DNA of 64,000 nt from Edaphobacter flagellatus (GTDB lineage Bacteria > Acidobacteriota > Terriglobia > Terriglobales > Acidobacteriaceae). The DNA lies in NCBI RefSeq assembly GCF_025264665.1, contig NZ_CP073697.1:2418001-2482000 (forward strand), written 5' to 3'. How positions within the stretch are numbered: position 1 is the stretch's first letter; every line of letters starts with the position of its first letter. The position numbers were made by a program, and so were the translations under genes. This document shows positions 1-7,126 of the stretch, piece after piece. The notes beneath the pieces were generated by a model, which ran no database searches, was not told where the DNA came from, and saw only the letters and a program-made list of their open reading frames with translations.

Positions 1-706
1 GCTCATAACCCTGCTGCTCCAGCCAATCAATACAGCTGCGGATATCCACCACCGCCTGACGACATGCTGAGATCGTCCTGCCGATGTTCGAGCTCACCGC
101 ATAATCCGACCGCTCCAGCTCCGCCGGTCGCCGAATATCGTGATATGGCTTCGACAGCCGCAGCGCCGAGATGCCGAACCGGTTGAACAGCGTGCACAGC
201 GCATTGTGGCTGAACGCGTCCGCGTTCCACTGCGGCATCACGATAATGGCCTGCTTCGGCCTGCCCACCTGCTTTTCCGCCGGAGCCGGATACCACCGCG
301 CATTCACAACATCGTTCTCCGGATAGCGCGTGCTGACCGGCGAGGTGAAGCGCAGAAACTCCGCCTTCACGCCCTCGCCCGATTCCTCCAGACGCCGCCA
401 CTCCGCTGCCTGCTCCAGCGTCTCCGGCCGCACGTTGGTCGGAAATAACTGCGGATGGCGCTTCTCCAGGCGAAAGTCTGTCGGCACCTCATACCCAAAG
501 AAGTCATCGGCCCGCGCCACAAGCGACTCGTTCAAGCGAACCATCCACTCAAACTCCGAATCAGAGTCGCTCAACCCGGCCCCATCAACAAAATCCGCGA
601 GCCAGTCCTCGCCCCACTCCAAAGGCCGCACTACGCGGTTCGTATCACGAGTGGTCAGCGCGGTCTCCCACGCATACATCCACTTCGCATAAAGCTTTTT
701 GAGCAT
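1..706 (-). CDS. Partial alpha/beta-hydrolase-like protein (ABHD18-like), 3' end outside the window
   Basis: An open frame of 235 codons without a stop runs from an ATG at 706 to the left edge. The product starts MLKKLYAKWMYAWE and contains a stretch resembling the core of large alpha/beta hydrolases: a hydrophobic beta strand (AIIVMPQWNADAFS), then SALRLSKPYHDIRRPAE, then a region leading to a helix (ACRQAVVDIRSCIDWLEQQG) that normally precedes the nucleophile elbow. The catalytic serine would lie outside the window. Its direction is opposite to the next gene. The frame is clean and conserved-looking, but the family assignment rests on layout rather than catalytic residues. Confidence 0.7.
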   Translation of the reverse strand, partial: MLKKLYAKWMYAWETALTTRDTNRVVRPLEWGEDWLADFVDGAGLSDSDSEFEWMVRLNESLVARADDFFGYEVPTDFRLEKRHPQLFPTNVRPETLEQAAEWRRLEESGEGVKAEFLRFTSPVSTRYPENDVVNARWYPAPAEKQVGRPKQAIIVMPQWNADAFSHNALCTLFNRFGISALRLSKPYHDIRRPAELERSDYAVSSNIGRTISACRQAVVDIRSCIDWLEQQGYE

Positions 707-826
707 TATCTAAGTTTATCAAGCTACCCTATGTCCTCAAATTATTGACTTGACGTCATAGCGATACCAGCTTAGTTTGCGGCTGGCACAACATCTGGAA
801 AATTTCTTGAAGGTACAATTCGCCAT

Positions 827-1339
827 ATGCAACCGCTTCGCATGTTCGTCTTTTTCCTTTTACTGCCTCTCTGTTCGCAAGCTCAAAACTTGACACCCAC
901 TAAATCAGACTTCAAGGCGTCAGCTCAGAGCGTGATCAAACAATCTTCCAACTGGAAGGCCACGATTGATCAGGTCAAGACAGATGATCTTGATGTAAAG
1001 TTTGCTATCGGCAAAGAAATCGAAAAAGCCAAGGAAATCGCTTTGTTGAATTACAACATGACCATTTCGTGGGCTCGGCGCGTGCAGACAGACGAAAGTC
1101 TCTATGCTGAAGTTAATTACTTCTCACAACTCCAGTCATTTCAAAGCTCAGTTGATAATCTCTCAAGTATCTTGGGCACCTTCACCATGAATAGCGTAAA
1201 GGATCAAAAGAAGGCGAATGATTGGAGCTATGCCCTTACCGAGTTGTCGACAGGCCCCATTAATATTGCTTGGCAGACCGGCATGGTCTATACGTTAGAC
1301 CACATTCAACGTTCAGAGGCACTTTGCAAGTCCAAGTGA
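827..1339 (+). CDS. Secreted hypothetical protein, AT-rich orphan
   Basis: A 170-aa product with a clear N-terminal signal peptide (MQPLRMFVFFLLLPLCSQAQ), with cleavage expected after SQA. The mature part is soluble, rich in Lys, Ser, Gln and Asp, and mainly helical, with no recognised domain and a single C-terminal cysteine (SEALCKSK). Base composition is visibly more AT-rich than the neighbours, as is the 120-bp upstream gap, which suggests horizontal acquisition. The ATG was chosen because the signal peptide starts there; no strong ribosome-binding site is visible. It lies between the hydrolase and the repressor-like gene, so it may be part of the acquired region. Function unknown. Confidence 0.7.
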   Translation: MQPLRMFVFFLLLPLCSQAQNLTPTKSDFKASAQSVIKQSSNWKATIDQVKTDDLDVKFAIGKEIEKAKEIALLNYNMTISWARRVQTDESLYAEVNYFSQLQSFQSSVDNLSSILGTFTMNSVKDQKKANDWSYALTELSTGPINIAWQTGMVYTLDHIQRSEALCKSK

Positions 1340-1385
1340 AGTAAGAATTGGCAATTCCAGATTTTCTACACCCACACATAGTCCC

Positions 1386-2099
1386 TCACACCTCCGCCAC
1401 CACTAAGCAAACCCGACCCACAACATAGTCCGCCGGAGACTCCCCCTCCCGCAGCCCGATCAACTGCACCGGAAACTCCCTGAGAAACGGCCGCAGGATC
1501 AGATGCCGTTCGTCGAAGTCCACATACCGCAGCATCAGCATCGACCCGGACCTGACTGCATAGATATTCGGCTGGCTCGCGCGATATGGCGCCAGCGAGT
1601 TCCAGTGCCGGTCGACGATAGCCAGGGCACCCATCGCCAGGACGGGGGCCATCGCAGCCGCCTGTTGCGCATCCACGCGCACCGCCACGAACCGCTCCCA
1701 CTGCGTACGCCGGGGAGCTGGCTTGGCCCTGTTCTCCTTCAGCCGCGCCGCCACCACCGGCACCGTCTCCATCACCTCGGAGGTCGCAATCTGCGCATCG
1801 TCCATCGCGGCCGACGGCGAGACGATCGGCACGTCCATCTGCTCCTCTCGTTCCTCGACTGCCATAGCCGCCGCACCGGCCAGGTCCACCGGCAGCACCT
1901 GCTCGACCGTCAGCCCCTGTGCCTCCATCACGCGGTCCAGCCCCTCCAGTGAGAGCGCCCGCTTGCGGTTCAGGAAGTTCGAGATATGAGCCTGTTGAAA
2001 TCCCGCGCGCTGCGCCAAACGGCTGCCCGTTACCAGGCCACGGTCGATACGCCGCGCCAGCTCCTGCCGAACCAGTTCGTGAAGATCCTGAAAATTCAT
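1386..2099 (-). CDS. XRE-family regulator with degenerate S24-like C-terminal domain (repressor-like)
   Basis: A 237-aa protein. Residues about 5-65 form a helix-turn-helix (SRLAQRAGFQQAHISNFLNR, then LSLEGLDRVMEAQGL) typical of XRE/CI regulators. The last 100 residues follow the fold order of LexA/CI S24 domains (MGALAIVDRHWNS, IYAVRSGSMLMLRYV, VVGRVCLVV). However, the serine normally preceding MxP is alanine (AAMAPVLAMGALAIVD) and the catalytic lysine position is not an obvious Lys. Self-cleavage is therefore unlikely, and RecA-induced derepression may be absent. It is divergent from the late promoter at 2244, which is consistent with control of the phage-derived region. That role is inference from position. 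Confidence 0.8.
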   Translation of the reverse strand: MNFQDLHELVRQELARRIDRGLVTGSRLAQRAGFQQAHISNFLNRKRALSLEGLDRVMEAQGLTVEQVLPVDLAGAAAMAVEEREEQMDVPIVSPSAAMDDAQIATSEVMETVPVVAARLKENRAKPAPRRTQWERFVAVRVDAQQAAAMAPVLAMGALAIVDRHWNSLAPYRASQPNIYAVRSGSMLMLRYVDFDERHLILRPFLREFPVQLIGLREGESPADYVVGRVCLVVAEV

Positions 2100-2144
2100 C
2101 TCTCTAAAGTCCTCTGCCTGCTGTAGATATCATTGTGCAAGACG

Positions 2145-2162
2145 AATATTAGGCGAAATATT
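2145..2162. promoter_or_regulatory. AT-rich inverted repeat, possible repressor operator
   Basis: Two AATATT blocks separated by six bases lie 46 bp upstream of the XRE gene start, in the gap between that gene and the late promoter. The position suits an autoregulatory operator, but each half is itself palindromic and the sequence is AT-rich, so chance is possible. Confidence 0.3.
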
Positions 2163-2243
2163 ATCTCTATGCAATAAGTGTGATGCAGAAACACTTGAAA
2201 AAGCTGGATTTCCTTCCCAAAATCTTCTGAGGAAATCTTGGAG

Positions 2244-2272
2244 TTGACACGAGTTTTGTCTAAAGCTATAAC
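2244..2272 (+). promoter_or_regulatory. Strong sigma70-type promoter for the phage-like module
   Basis: A perfect -35 hexamer TTGACA (2244-2249) is followed after exactly 17 bases by TATAAC (2267-2272). Transcription would start near 2279 and run rightwards through about 300 bases of leader into the gene at 2583. The -35/spacer also contains a short GACA...TGTC dyad that could be a binding site. Confidence 0.65.
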
Positions 2273-2582
2273 CTTGAAACTTCCTTCCGCGGCTTTTGGA
2301 GAGGCAAAATCGGCCCGCAGGCCAGTTCGTTTCAGCCTGTTCTGCGCCCTCGGGTCCGGCTCCCAGCCTCTGCCATCAAGTCTCGGCAAGGGTGCAGTTG
2401 ACTTTATCCCAAAGGTCTTTGCCCTGTGGATTGAACCGCAACCCGGCGCTGATCGACGCACGACCCGGGATTTACCCCGCGCATGCAGCCGACGCCGCCC
2501 CTAACCCACCTGATGTGAGCCAATTCGACCGCTGATCAAACAGGCTCCTCAGGACATTTTCGGCCTTTGAGAGAGGAAACTC
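2273..2582 (+). other. Long untranslated leader upstream of the phage-like operon
   Basis: About 300 bases lie between the promoter and the first convincing ribosome-binding site (GAGAGAGGAAACTC before 2583). A GC-rich reading frame (2238-2504) crosses it, but it begins upstream of the inferred transcript start and has low-complexity Pro/Arg/Ser composition, so I do not call it a gene. No known riboswitch or att site was recognised. Confidence 0.35.
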
Positions 2583-2825
2583 ATGAAGTATTTGCGGATG
2601 GACCTGAAGGTATGTGAGGGCTGCGGCACGCTGTGGCTCCGCAGAACGAACCCCACTGGCACAAATCCCCATAGTGCAGTTCGTGGCGTCTACTGCCGCG
2701 CCTGCGCTACACGTCTGGCCGACTTTCCCATGCCCAGGGGGAAACATCCCGGCGGCCGCAAACCGCGTCTGGCGCGCGTCTCCTGCTGTGAGCGCGCCGT
2801 CGTCTCTCACGGAGGTGCACGATGA
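2583..2825 (+). CDS. Small Cys-rich zinc-ribbon-like protein
   Basis: An 80-aa protein with two CxxC pairs, CEGCG near residue 12 and YCRACATR near residue 38, spaced as in a zinc ribbon. A basic Pro/Gly/Arg linker (PRGKHPGGRKPR) and another CC pair near the C-terminus follow. The ATG is preceded by a GAGAGAGGAAA ribosome-binding site. The last codons overlap the next ATG (ATGA-type coupling at 2822-2825), indicating translation together with the sigma-like HTH protein. First gene of the inferred operon; probably a DNA- or RNA-polymerase-binding accessory, but this is inference. Confidence 0.65.
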   Translation: MKYLRMDLKVCEGCGTLWLRRTNPTGTNPHSAVRGVYCRACATRLADFPMPRGKHPGGRKPRLARVSCCERAVVSHGGAR

Positions 2826-3310
2826 GCGCAGCTCCCATCATCCTCCCCGTCCTCTGGGCCACCGCTGCTCGAAAGCCCAAAACCGCAAAGAAGAAGGCGA
2901 AGAAAAAGCCTGTCGTCCCTGAAATCGCCTTCTACCGCAAATACACCGAAGCCCTGCTGCGCCGCTACCTCCGCATGTCGATGGAGTCGGGCCGCGCTCC
3001 ATCGCTTCTCGGACGCGAGATGTTTCGCGGCAACGTCACTCACTACAAGGTCGAAGGCTTCGACGATGTCGTCATCTTCGTGCACGACGTCTCCCGCTGC
3101 CTCGAGCTGCTCACCCACGACGAAACCTTCCTCATCACGCGCATCGCGCTGCAGGAATATACCCAGGCCGAAACATCCCTGATGCTCGACCTTCCCATTC
3201 GCACCGTTGTACGGCGCTACGGAGAGGCGCTCGACATTCTCACGCGCATCTTCCTCGACCGGCGCCTACTGCAACCGCTCCAAAACCTGTCAAGATGTGG
3301 AAAACCTTAA
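2822..3310 (+). CDS. Sigma-region-4-like HTH protein, probable late-gene regulator
   Basis: A 162-aa protein. A Lys-rich N-terminal tail (KPKTAKKKAKKKP) precedes a helical domain. Residues about 105-150 resemble a sigma-70 region 4 or ArpU-type helix-turn-helix: ITRIALQEYTQAETSLMLD then PIRTVVRRYGEALDIL. A perfect GGAGGT lies just upstream of the ATG, which overlaps the stop of the preceding zinc-ribbon gene. Phages often encode such a protein to activate late genes. Here it sits immediately before the hairpin and the prohead protease, which suits that job. There is no sigma region 2, so it is not a complete sigma factor. Confidence 0.6.
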   Translation: MSAAPIILPVLWATAARKPKTAKKKAKKKPVVPEIAFYRKYTEALLRRYLRMSMESGRAPSLLGREMFRGNVTHYKVEGFDDVVIFVHDVSRCLELLTHDETFLITRIALQEYTQAETSLMLDLPIRTVVRRYGEALDILTRIFLDRRLLQPLQNLSRCGKP

Positions 3311-3412
3311 ACGCCTCGCAACCTGCTGATGTGCTTGCTGTTATGTCTGTCCTTGAAAGTGCCGATTAGTTTCGCGCCACTTGCTATTCTGGAAAGGTAA
3401 TCGAGAAATGAG

Positions 3413-3451
3413 ACGGGAGAGCGCCCATAGGCCGCTCTCCCGTTCGCTTTT
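3413..3451 (+). terminator. Hairpin with 11-bp perfect stem between regulator and protease genes
   Basis: Arms 3413-3423 and 3433-3443 (ACGGGAGAGCG / CGCTCTCCCGT) enclose a 9-nt loop, followed by TCGCTTTT. It could terminate the early transcript partially or act as an antitermination/processing site before the virion genes. The short T tract makes complete termination uncertain. Confidence 0.6.
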
Positions 3452-3475
3452 AACCGAACCGTGAAGGGAGATCGT

Positions 3476-4060
3476 ATGCACCACACACAGCGCCATCGCA
3501 GCCCGAGCAGCGCCAACCGAAGCGCCAGAGGCATGGAGCTTCACGCGATGGCAGTGGAGTTCCCCGTCGTCCACGGCCACCCTAACCGCCTTCCCTTCGA
3601 AGGCGTTCTTACCCTTGTCGACACACCAAGCGACAAGGCCCCGAACGGAGCGCGCGGCCATCGCGTCATCCTCACCCGCGCCGCTGCCGAAGCCGCCCTG
3701 CCTTCGCTGCTCGGCATGGCCGTCGACTACAAGGCCGGATGGGATGGCCACGACGCCCGGCAGAAGTGCGGCATCATCACCGCCGCTGAGATCGACGGCA
3801 ATCGCCTCACCATCGCCGGCTATCTCTATGCCCGCGACTTCCCCGAGATGGAGCAGACGATCCAATCCTCTGCCGGCATGGGCATGAGCTACGAGCTGGC
3901 CGATGCGCACGTCGCCGACATGCGCGCCTCCATCTGGACGCTCACGCGAGCCACCTTCACTGGAGCCGCCATCCTGCTGCGCGACAAAGCCGCCTATCGC
4001 AGCACCAGCTTCCAACTGATGCAGACCTCGAAGACTCATCGTCGTGTTGTCGCCAGGTAA
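3476..4060 (+). CDS. Phage prohead protease-like protein
   Basis: A 194-aa product. It contains features of HK97-type capsid maturation proteases: ILTRAAAEAALPSLLGMAV, a GWDGHDARQKCGIIT segment with the candidate catalytic His, and a candidate serine in SSAGMGMSYELADAHV, followed by a strand-rich domain ending in ILLRDKAAYRSTSFQL. The ATG at 3476 is preferred over the in-frame GTG at 3461 because AAGGGAG lies five bases before it. It is located upstream of the capsid gene as in HK97-like phages, although portal and terminase are displaced downstream. The protease call is by motif order and context; the exact catalytic triad is not proven. Confidence 0.65.
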   Translation: MHHTQRHRSPSSANRSARGMELHAMAVEFPVVHGHPNRLPFEGVLTLVDTPSDKAPNGARGHRVILTRAAAEAALPSLLGMAVDYKAGWDGHDARQKCGIITAAEIDGNRLTIAGYLYARDFPEMEQTIQSSAGMGMSYELADAHVADMRASIWTLTRATFTGAAILLRDKAAYRSTSFQLMQTSKTHRRVVAR

Positions 4061-4083
4061 TCAACTCGTCCAAGGAGAAACAT

Positions 4084-4467
4084 ATGAGCTTCATCAGTGT
4101 TCTCGCAGCCATCGGCAAAGGCTTCGAGAAAGGCCTGAAGTGGGCCATCACCTACGCCGTGCCCGTCGAGCGCCTCGTCGCACTGCTCTTTCCCGCAGCC
4201 GCACCGGCTGCCGCAGAGCTGGCCGACGCCACCGCTCTCATCCAGAACGCCGTGCTGCTCGTCGAGCAGAAGTACGCTGCCAGCGGCATCCAGAGCGGAA
4301 CGGGCCCGCAGAAACTCGCCGAGGTCCTCGTGCTCACACAGCAGGCCGTCACTGCACTGCTCGCCAAGGGCAATATTCAGGCCGATACGACCTACATTGC
4401 GAACATCGTCTCCGCAGTCGTCGCCATCCTCAACGTGCAGCAGTCGCAAATCCCGACGAAAGCATAG
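4084..4467 (+). CDS. Small hydrophobic phage-associated protein of unknown function
   Basis: A 127-aa Ala-rich, largely hydrophobic helical protein (WAITYAVPVERLVALLFPAA near residue 20 and IANIVSAVVAILNVQ near the end). No cysteine or catalytic motif is visible. It resembles the last protein of the cluster (21548-21802): both have a hydrophobic N-terminal part, a Gly/Gln-Lys turn, a helix, then I-x-A-D and a VV-x-x-LN C-terminus. A small membrane-active or scaffold-like role is possible, but neither is shown. It follows the protease gene after 23 bp, with AAGGAG before the ATG. Confidence 0.6.
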   Translation: MSFISVLAAIGKGFEKGLKWAITYAVPVERLVALLFPAAAPAAAELADATALIQNAVLLVEQKYAASGIQSGTGPQKLAEVLVLTQQAVTALLAKGNIQADTTYIANIVSAVVAILNVQQSQIPTKA

Positions 4468-4482
4468 GCATCTTCCTCAATC

Positions 4483-4540
4483 GTGTCATTCCGAGCGAGG
4501 CACAGCCGAGTCGAGGAACCCCGCATTTCATATCCCAGCC
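4483..4540. repeat. Dispersed repeat, copy A (GTGTCATTCCGAGCGA family)
   Basis: It begins GTGTCATTCCGAGCGA and continues through GAGTCGAGGAACC to CCGCATTT and TATCCCAGCC. It matches the copies at 42945-43009 and 47490-47575 at both ends, with a variable middle. It lies in the gap after the small hydrophobic gene within the phage-derived region. Confidence 0.75.
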
Positions 4541-4578
4541 CCAACCGCGCCGGGATTCACCGAACGAAAGGAACACAC

Positions 4579-4878
4579 ATGGAAATCCAGATGGAGATCA
4601 ACGCCAATGAAGCCAGCTTCGAAGAGCGCCTGGCCGCGGTCGAAACCAAACTGGCGCAGCTTCTTGAGCTTCAAGCAACAGCCGTAGCAAATACGCCTTC
4701 TACGGTTACAAATCATCGCAAGACACTCGCCGCGAGCGCAATTACGCTGCTCGCCAAGCAGAACGTAGCCGTCGATTCGCTCGAATCCAGCGCATTAGAC
4801 TCCGCGCTCTCCAGCCTCTCGATCGAGCAGCGCATCGCCGTCAAGGCGCAGCTTTTCCGCACCGGCCTCGTCAGCTAA
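4579..4878 (+). CDS. Small coiled-coil protein next to the major capsid gene
   Basis: A 99-aa protein whose first third is a predicted coiled coil (FEERLAAVETKLAQLLELQA), followed by a Thr/Asn-rich linker and an Ala/Ser/Leu helical C-terminal half. An upstream in-frame ATG at 4483 is rejected because that extension is simply the dispersed repeat read as protein, and AAAGGA lies six bases before the ATG at 4579. Its position directly before the capsid gene would suit a scaffolding or head-decoration role. This is contextual inference and no family is recognised. Confidence 0.55.
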   Translation: MEIQMEINANEASFEERLAAVETKLAQLLELQATAVANTPSTVTNHRKTLAASAITLLAKQNVAVDSLESSALDSALSSLSIEQRIAVKAQLFRTGLVS

Positions 4879-4914
4879 GCCATCGTCGCCGGAAGCCAAC
4901 AGACGTACCAACAC

Positions 4915-4941
4915 AAGGGCACAGCTCAAGGCTGTGCCTTT
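4915..4941 (+). terminator. Hairpin upstream of the major capsid gene
   Basis: Arms 4915-4925 and 4931-4941 (AAGGGCACAGC / GCTGTGCCTTT) form 11 pairs with one G-U and a 5-nt loop, followed by a pyrimidine-rich run. The arm sequence GGCACAGC recurs in the hairpin before the portal gene at 17603. Confidence 0.6.
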
Positions 4942-4963
4942 CCTCTTTCCAAAAGGAGATGTA

Positions 4964-5935
4964 ATGAACGCGAAGTTTACTGACATCCACGCCGCAGCGG
5001 ATTTCCTCGGACCGGGCGCGATCGAAGTTCCTCTCTACCAGACCGAGATCACCGATCTCGTCCAGCGACGCGGCATCTTCGGCCAGCGCATCAAGCAGGT
5101 TCCGGCCACCGGCCACCCTTCACGCTTCTTCGAAGAGACCGCTATCCCCTCGCCGTCGGCCACGTCAGGATTCGTGGACCCGCGCAACATCGTCGCGCCG
5201 CTCGTCACACCCACCCGGGTCGAGCGCAGCGTGCCGCTGAAGGCCCTGGTTGCGCAGATCAATTACAACCTCTTCGACCTGGAGCTCGGTAAGCAGCAGT
5301 CGCAGTTCGCGTATCTGCAGGCCAAGGATCTCGCCGACACCGTCGACGGTGTCCTGCGTACGCATGACATCGCGCTGTGGAACGGTACCGACACCAGCCT
5401 GAGCTCGCCAACCACGGCGCAGTACTTTGGCGCTGCTGCGCAGATCGCCGCCGGAGGCAATACGACCACCATCGGCTCTGCGCAGTCCATCGTCGATGGA
5501 CTCAAATCCACCGTCGCGCAGATGCTCGCCAATACCTCATACGGCGTGCGCCCGACGGCTATCTACGCCAATCCTGTGCTGCTCGACCTGATCGATCGTG
5601 AGATGAAGCAGGAGTTCAATGTCGTGCTCAACACGAAGGAGATCACGTCTGGCTTCACCGTCAAGACGCTCTCCACGCAGGCCGGCGAGCTACCTCTGAT
5701 CCCCGAGTGGACGCTCGGCTACACCGGCACGCCCGGCTCCGGCTCCGCCGTGCTGCCCGCCTACATCGTCACCGAAGACCTAATCGAGTACCACTGGCTC
5801 TCCGACCCGAACCCGCGCATCTTCCAGCTCGGCGTACCCGGCTCACTGGCCTCGCAGTACGTCGTCGTCAAATTCGGAGGCGTCGTCGTCAAGGGCGCCA
5901 ACTACGCGCACTACCAGGTGCTCGTCGACCGCTAA
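4964..5935 (+). CDS. Phage major capsid protein (HK97-like)
   Basis: A 323-aa protein with the composition and layout of HK97-fold capsid proteins: an N-arm (IHAAADFLGPGAIEV), an E-loop-like strand region (GFVDPRNIVAPLVTPTRV), a helical P-domain (LQAKDLADTVDGVLRTHDIALWNG) and a beta-rich A-domain ending KFGGVVVKGANYAHYQVLVDR. The start at 4964 is preferred over 4934 because AAAAGGAG lies six bases upstream and the 4934 start falls in the hairpin. No long N-terminal delta domain is visible, so scaffolding would be separate. It forms the shell with the protease and connectors. Confidence 0.8.
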   Translation: MNAKFTDIHAAADFLGPGAIEVPLYQTEITDLVQRRGIFGQRIKQVPATGHPSRFFEETAIPSPSATSGFVDPRNIVAPLVTPTRVERSVPLKALVAQINYNLFDLELGKQQSQFAYLQAKDLADTVDGVLRTHDIALWNGTDTSLSSPTTAQYFGAAAQIAAGGNTTTIGSAQSIVDGLKSTVAQMLANTSYGVRPTAIYANPVLLDLIDREMKQEFNVVLNTKEITSGFTVKTLSTQAGELPLIPEWTLGYTGTPGSGSAVLPAYIVTEDLIEYHWLSDPNPRIFQLGVPGSLASQYVVVKFGGVVVKGANYAHYQVLVDR

Positions 5936-5974
5936 GACACGCCGCGGCGCAAACCAGCCCGCAGGACTCACGGG

Positions 5975-6018
5975 GGAGGCAGGTGCAAAGCTATTTGTAC
6001 CTGCCTCCGTTTTTTTTT
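5975..6018 (+). terminator. Intrinsic terminator after the major capsid gene
   Basis: A 15-bp stem (5975-5989 / 5994-6008, one G-U pair) with a 4-nt loop GCTA is followed after one base by nine T residues. It would lower expression of the connector and tail genes relative to capsid. Confidence 0.9.
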
Positions 6019-6036
6019 CACAGGAGGTGATCGCAA

Positions 6037-6660
6037 GTGCCTTATCTGCTACCAAACGAATATGTCCAATACGGCCTAAGCCCGGATACAGCCGACGACT
6101 GGATCGCAACAGCCTCGGCGCTGATCGACGCGCACTGCCGCCGTCCCTCGCTCGCTCTTACGCAATACACAGAACGCATCCGCTTCATGCAGGGCTCGCA
6201 GAACATACGCCTCAGCTATCGCCCGCTGGCAGCACTCGATGGAGCAACATCGCCACTGGTCGAAATACGTGCCCGCTACAGCCGCTCACGTCGTGGCGAG
6301 ATAGAAGATCCTTTCCGCGCACAGGTTGCCTGGGCCTTCAGCCTGCCCGGCAGTTGGAGCACGCTCGACCCGACAAGCATCGACATCAATCTATCCGCAG
6401 GCGAGCTGACCTTTCCTGAAAATCTTCTTGGCATGAGCTACAACGAGGCGGAGATCACCTACACTGCGGGCCTCCCCGTCATTCCGCCCGCCATCAAGAT
6501 TGCCTGCGCGCAGATCGTCAAAAACGCCCAGGCCACACCCGCACTCAATGTCCGCTCCAGCCGCATGGACACCGTGCAGATGGACTACTTCTCCGCCTCG
6601 CTGGTCGATCCCGAGGTGCAACAGCTGTTGCGACCCTATATCGCAGAAAGGCTTGGGTGA
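6037..6660 (+). CDS. Head-tail connector (gp6-like adaptor)
   Basis: A 207-aa protein that starts at a GTG preceded by a near-perfect AGGAGGTGA. The N-terminal helix (LSPDTADDWIATASALIDAHC), followed by a beta-rich middle (NIRLSYRPLAALDG, EIRARYSR) and helical C-terminus (IKIACAQIVKNAQ, EVQQLLRPYIAERL), matches DNA-packaging adaptor proteins such as HK97 gp6. Its place just after the capsid and before two further short joining proteins supports this. It would form a ring below the portal in the virion neck. Confidence 0.65.
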   Translation: MPYLLPNEYVQYGLSPDTADDWIATASALIDAHCRRPSLALTQYTERIRFMQGSQNIRLSYRPLAALDGATSPLVEIRARYSRSRRGEIEDPFRAQVAWAFSLPGSWSTLDPTSIDINLSAGELTFPENLLGMSYNEAEITYTAGLPVIPPAIKIACAQIVKNAQATPALNVRSSRMDTVQMDYFSASLVDPEVQQLLRPYIAERLG

Positions 6661-6664
6661 CGCC

Positions 6665-7093
6665 ATGGCCGACCTCACGCGCAATGCCGAAGCCGCGCGC
6701 CGCGCCATCGATACGTTGCTACGCAATGCACGTGTGCGCTCCGTCATGTTGCGCATTCCTGCACCTGCCATCGCTGGAGACATAACCGAGCAGCTCGGCC
6801 TCACCACGCCGCAGTTTCAGGACGTTGAGCTGAACCCGGCTGTCTTTCGTACAGCATCCACCCAGGTGACCAAAGCGGGCGCAATGGAGCGGGACCTCTT
6901 CGTCTCGGCGACAACCGTGCAGGCACTCACCGGTTCGCAAAACTTTGCCTCCGCCAATGCGCTCTTCGCGACGGCCTTCGGCATCCTCATCGACGAAACT
7001 CTGATGGAGATTCTCTCCGTCTCAGAGATCGAAGCCGGAGGACAGGTTTGCGGTTATCGCCTGCTCTTACGTGAAGCTCCTATCCCCACTTAA
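6665..7093 (+). CDS. Head-closure/neck protein candidate
   Basis: A 142-aa protein following the connector after 4 bp. It has an N-terminal helix (NAEAARRAIDTLLRNARV) and a beta-rich remainder (VMLRIPAPAIAGDITEQLGL, ATTVQALTGSQNF, QVCGYRLLLREAP). No firm family match is recognised. The position between adaptor and tail-terminator-like protein is that of stopper proteins. The ATG at 6665 is chosen over the longer frame from 6500, which overlaps the connector with shadow-like Arg/Ser/Pro composition. Confidence 0.6.
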   Translation: MADLTRNAEAARRAIDTLLRNARVRSVMLRIPAPAIAGDITEQLGLTTPQFQDVELNPAVFRTASTQVTKAGAMERDLFVSATTVQALTGSQNFASANALFATAFGILIDETLMEILSVSEIEAGGQVCGYRLLLREAPIPT

Positions 7094-7126
7094 CCACCTA
7101 TTAGCCACTGTAAAGGTTACAAATTT

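Noticed and set aside
2238..2504. Possible 88-codon gene in the phage leader
   Set aside because: Begins before the likely transcription start, lacks a ribosome-binding site and has low-complexity composition.
4483..4578. Longer start for the coiled-coil protein (ATG-like at 4483)
   Set aside because: The extension is the dispersed repeat; a ribosome-binding site precedes 4579.
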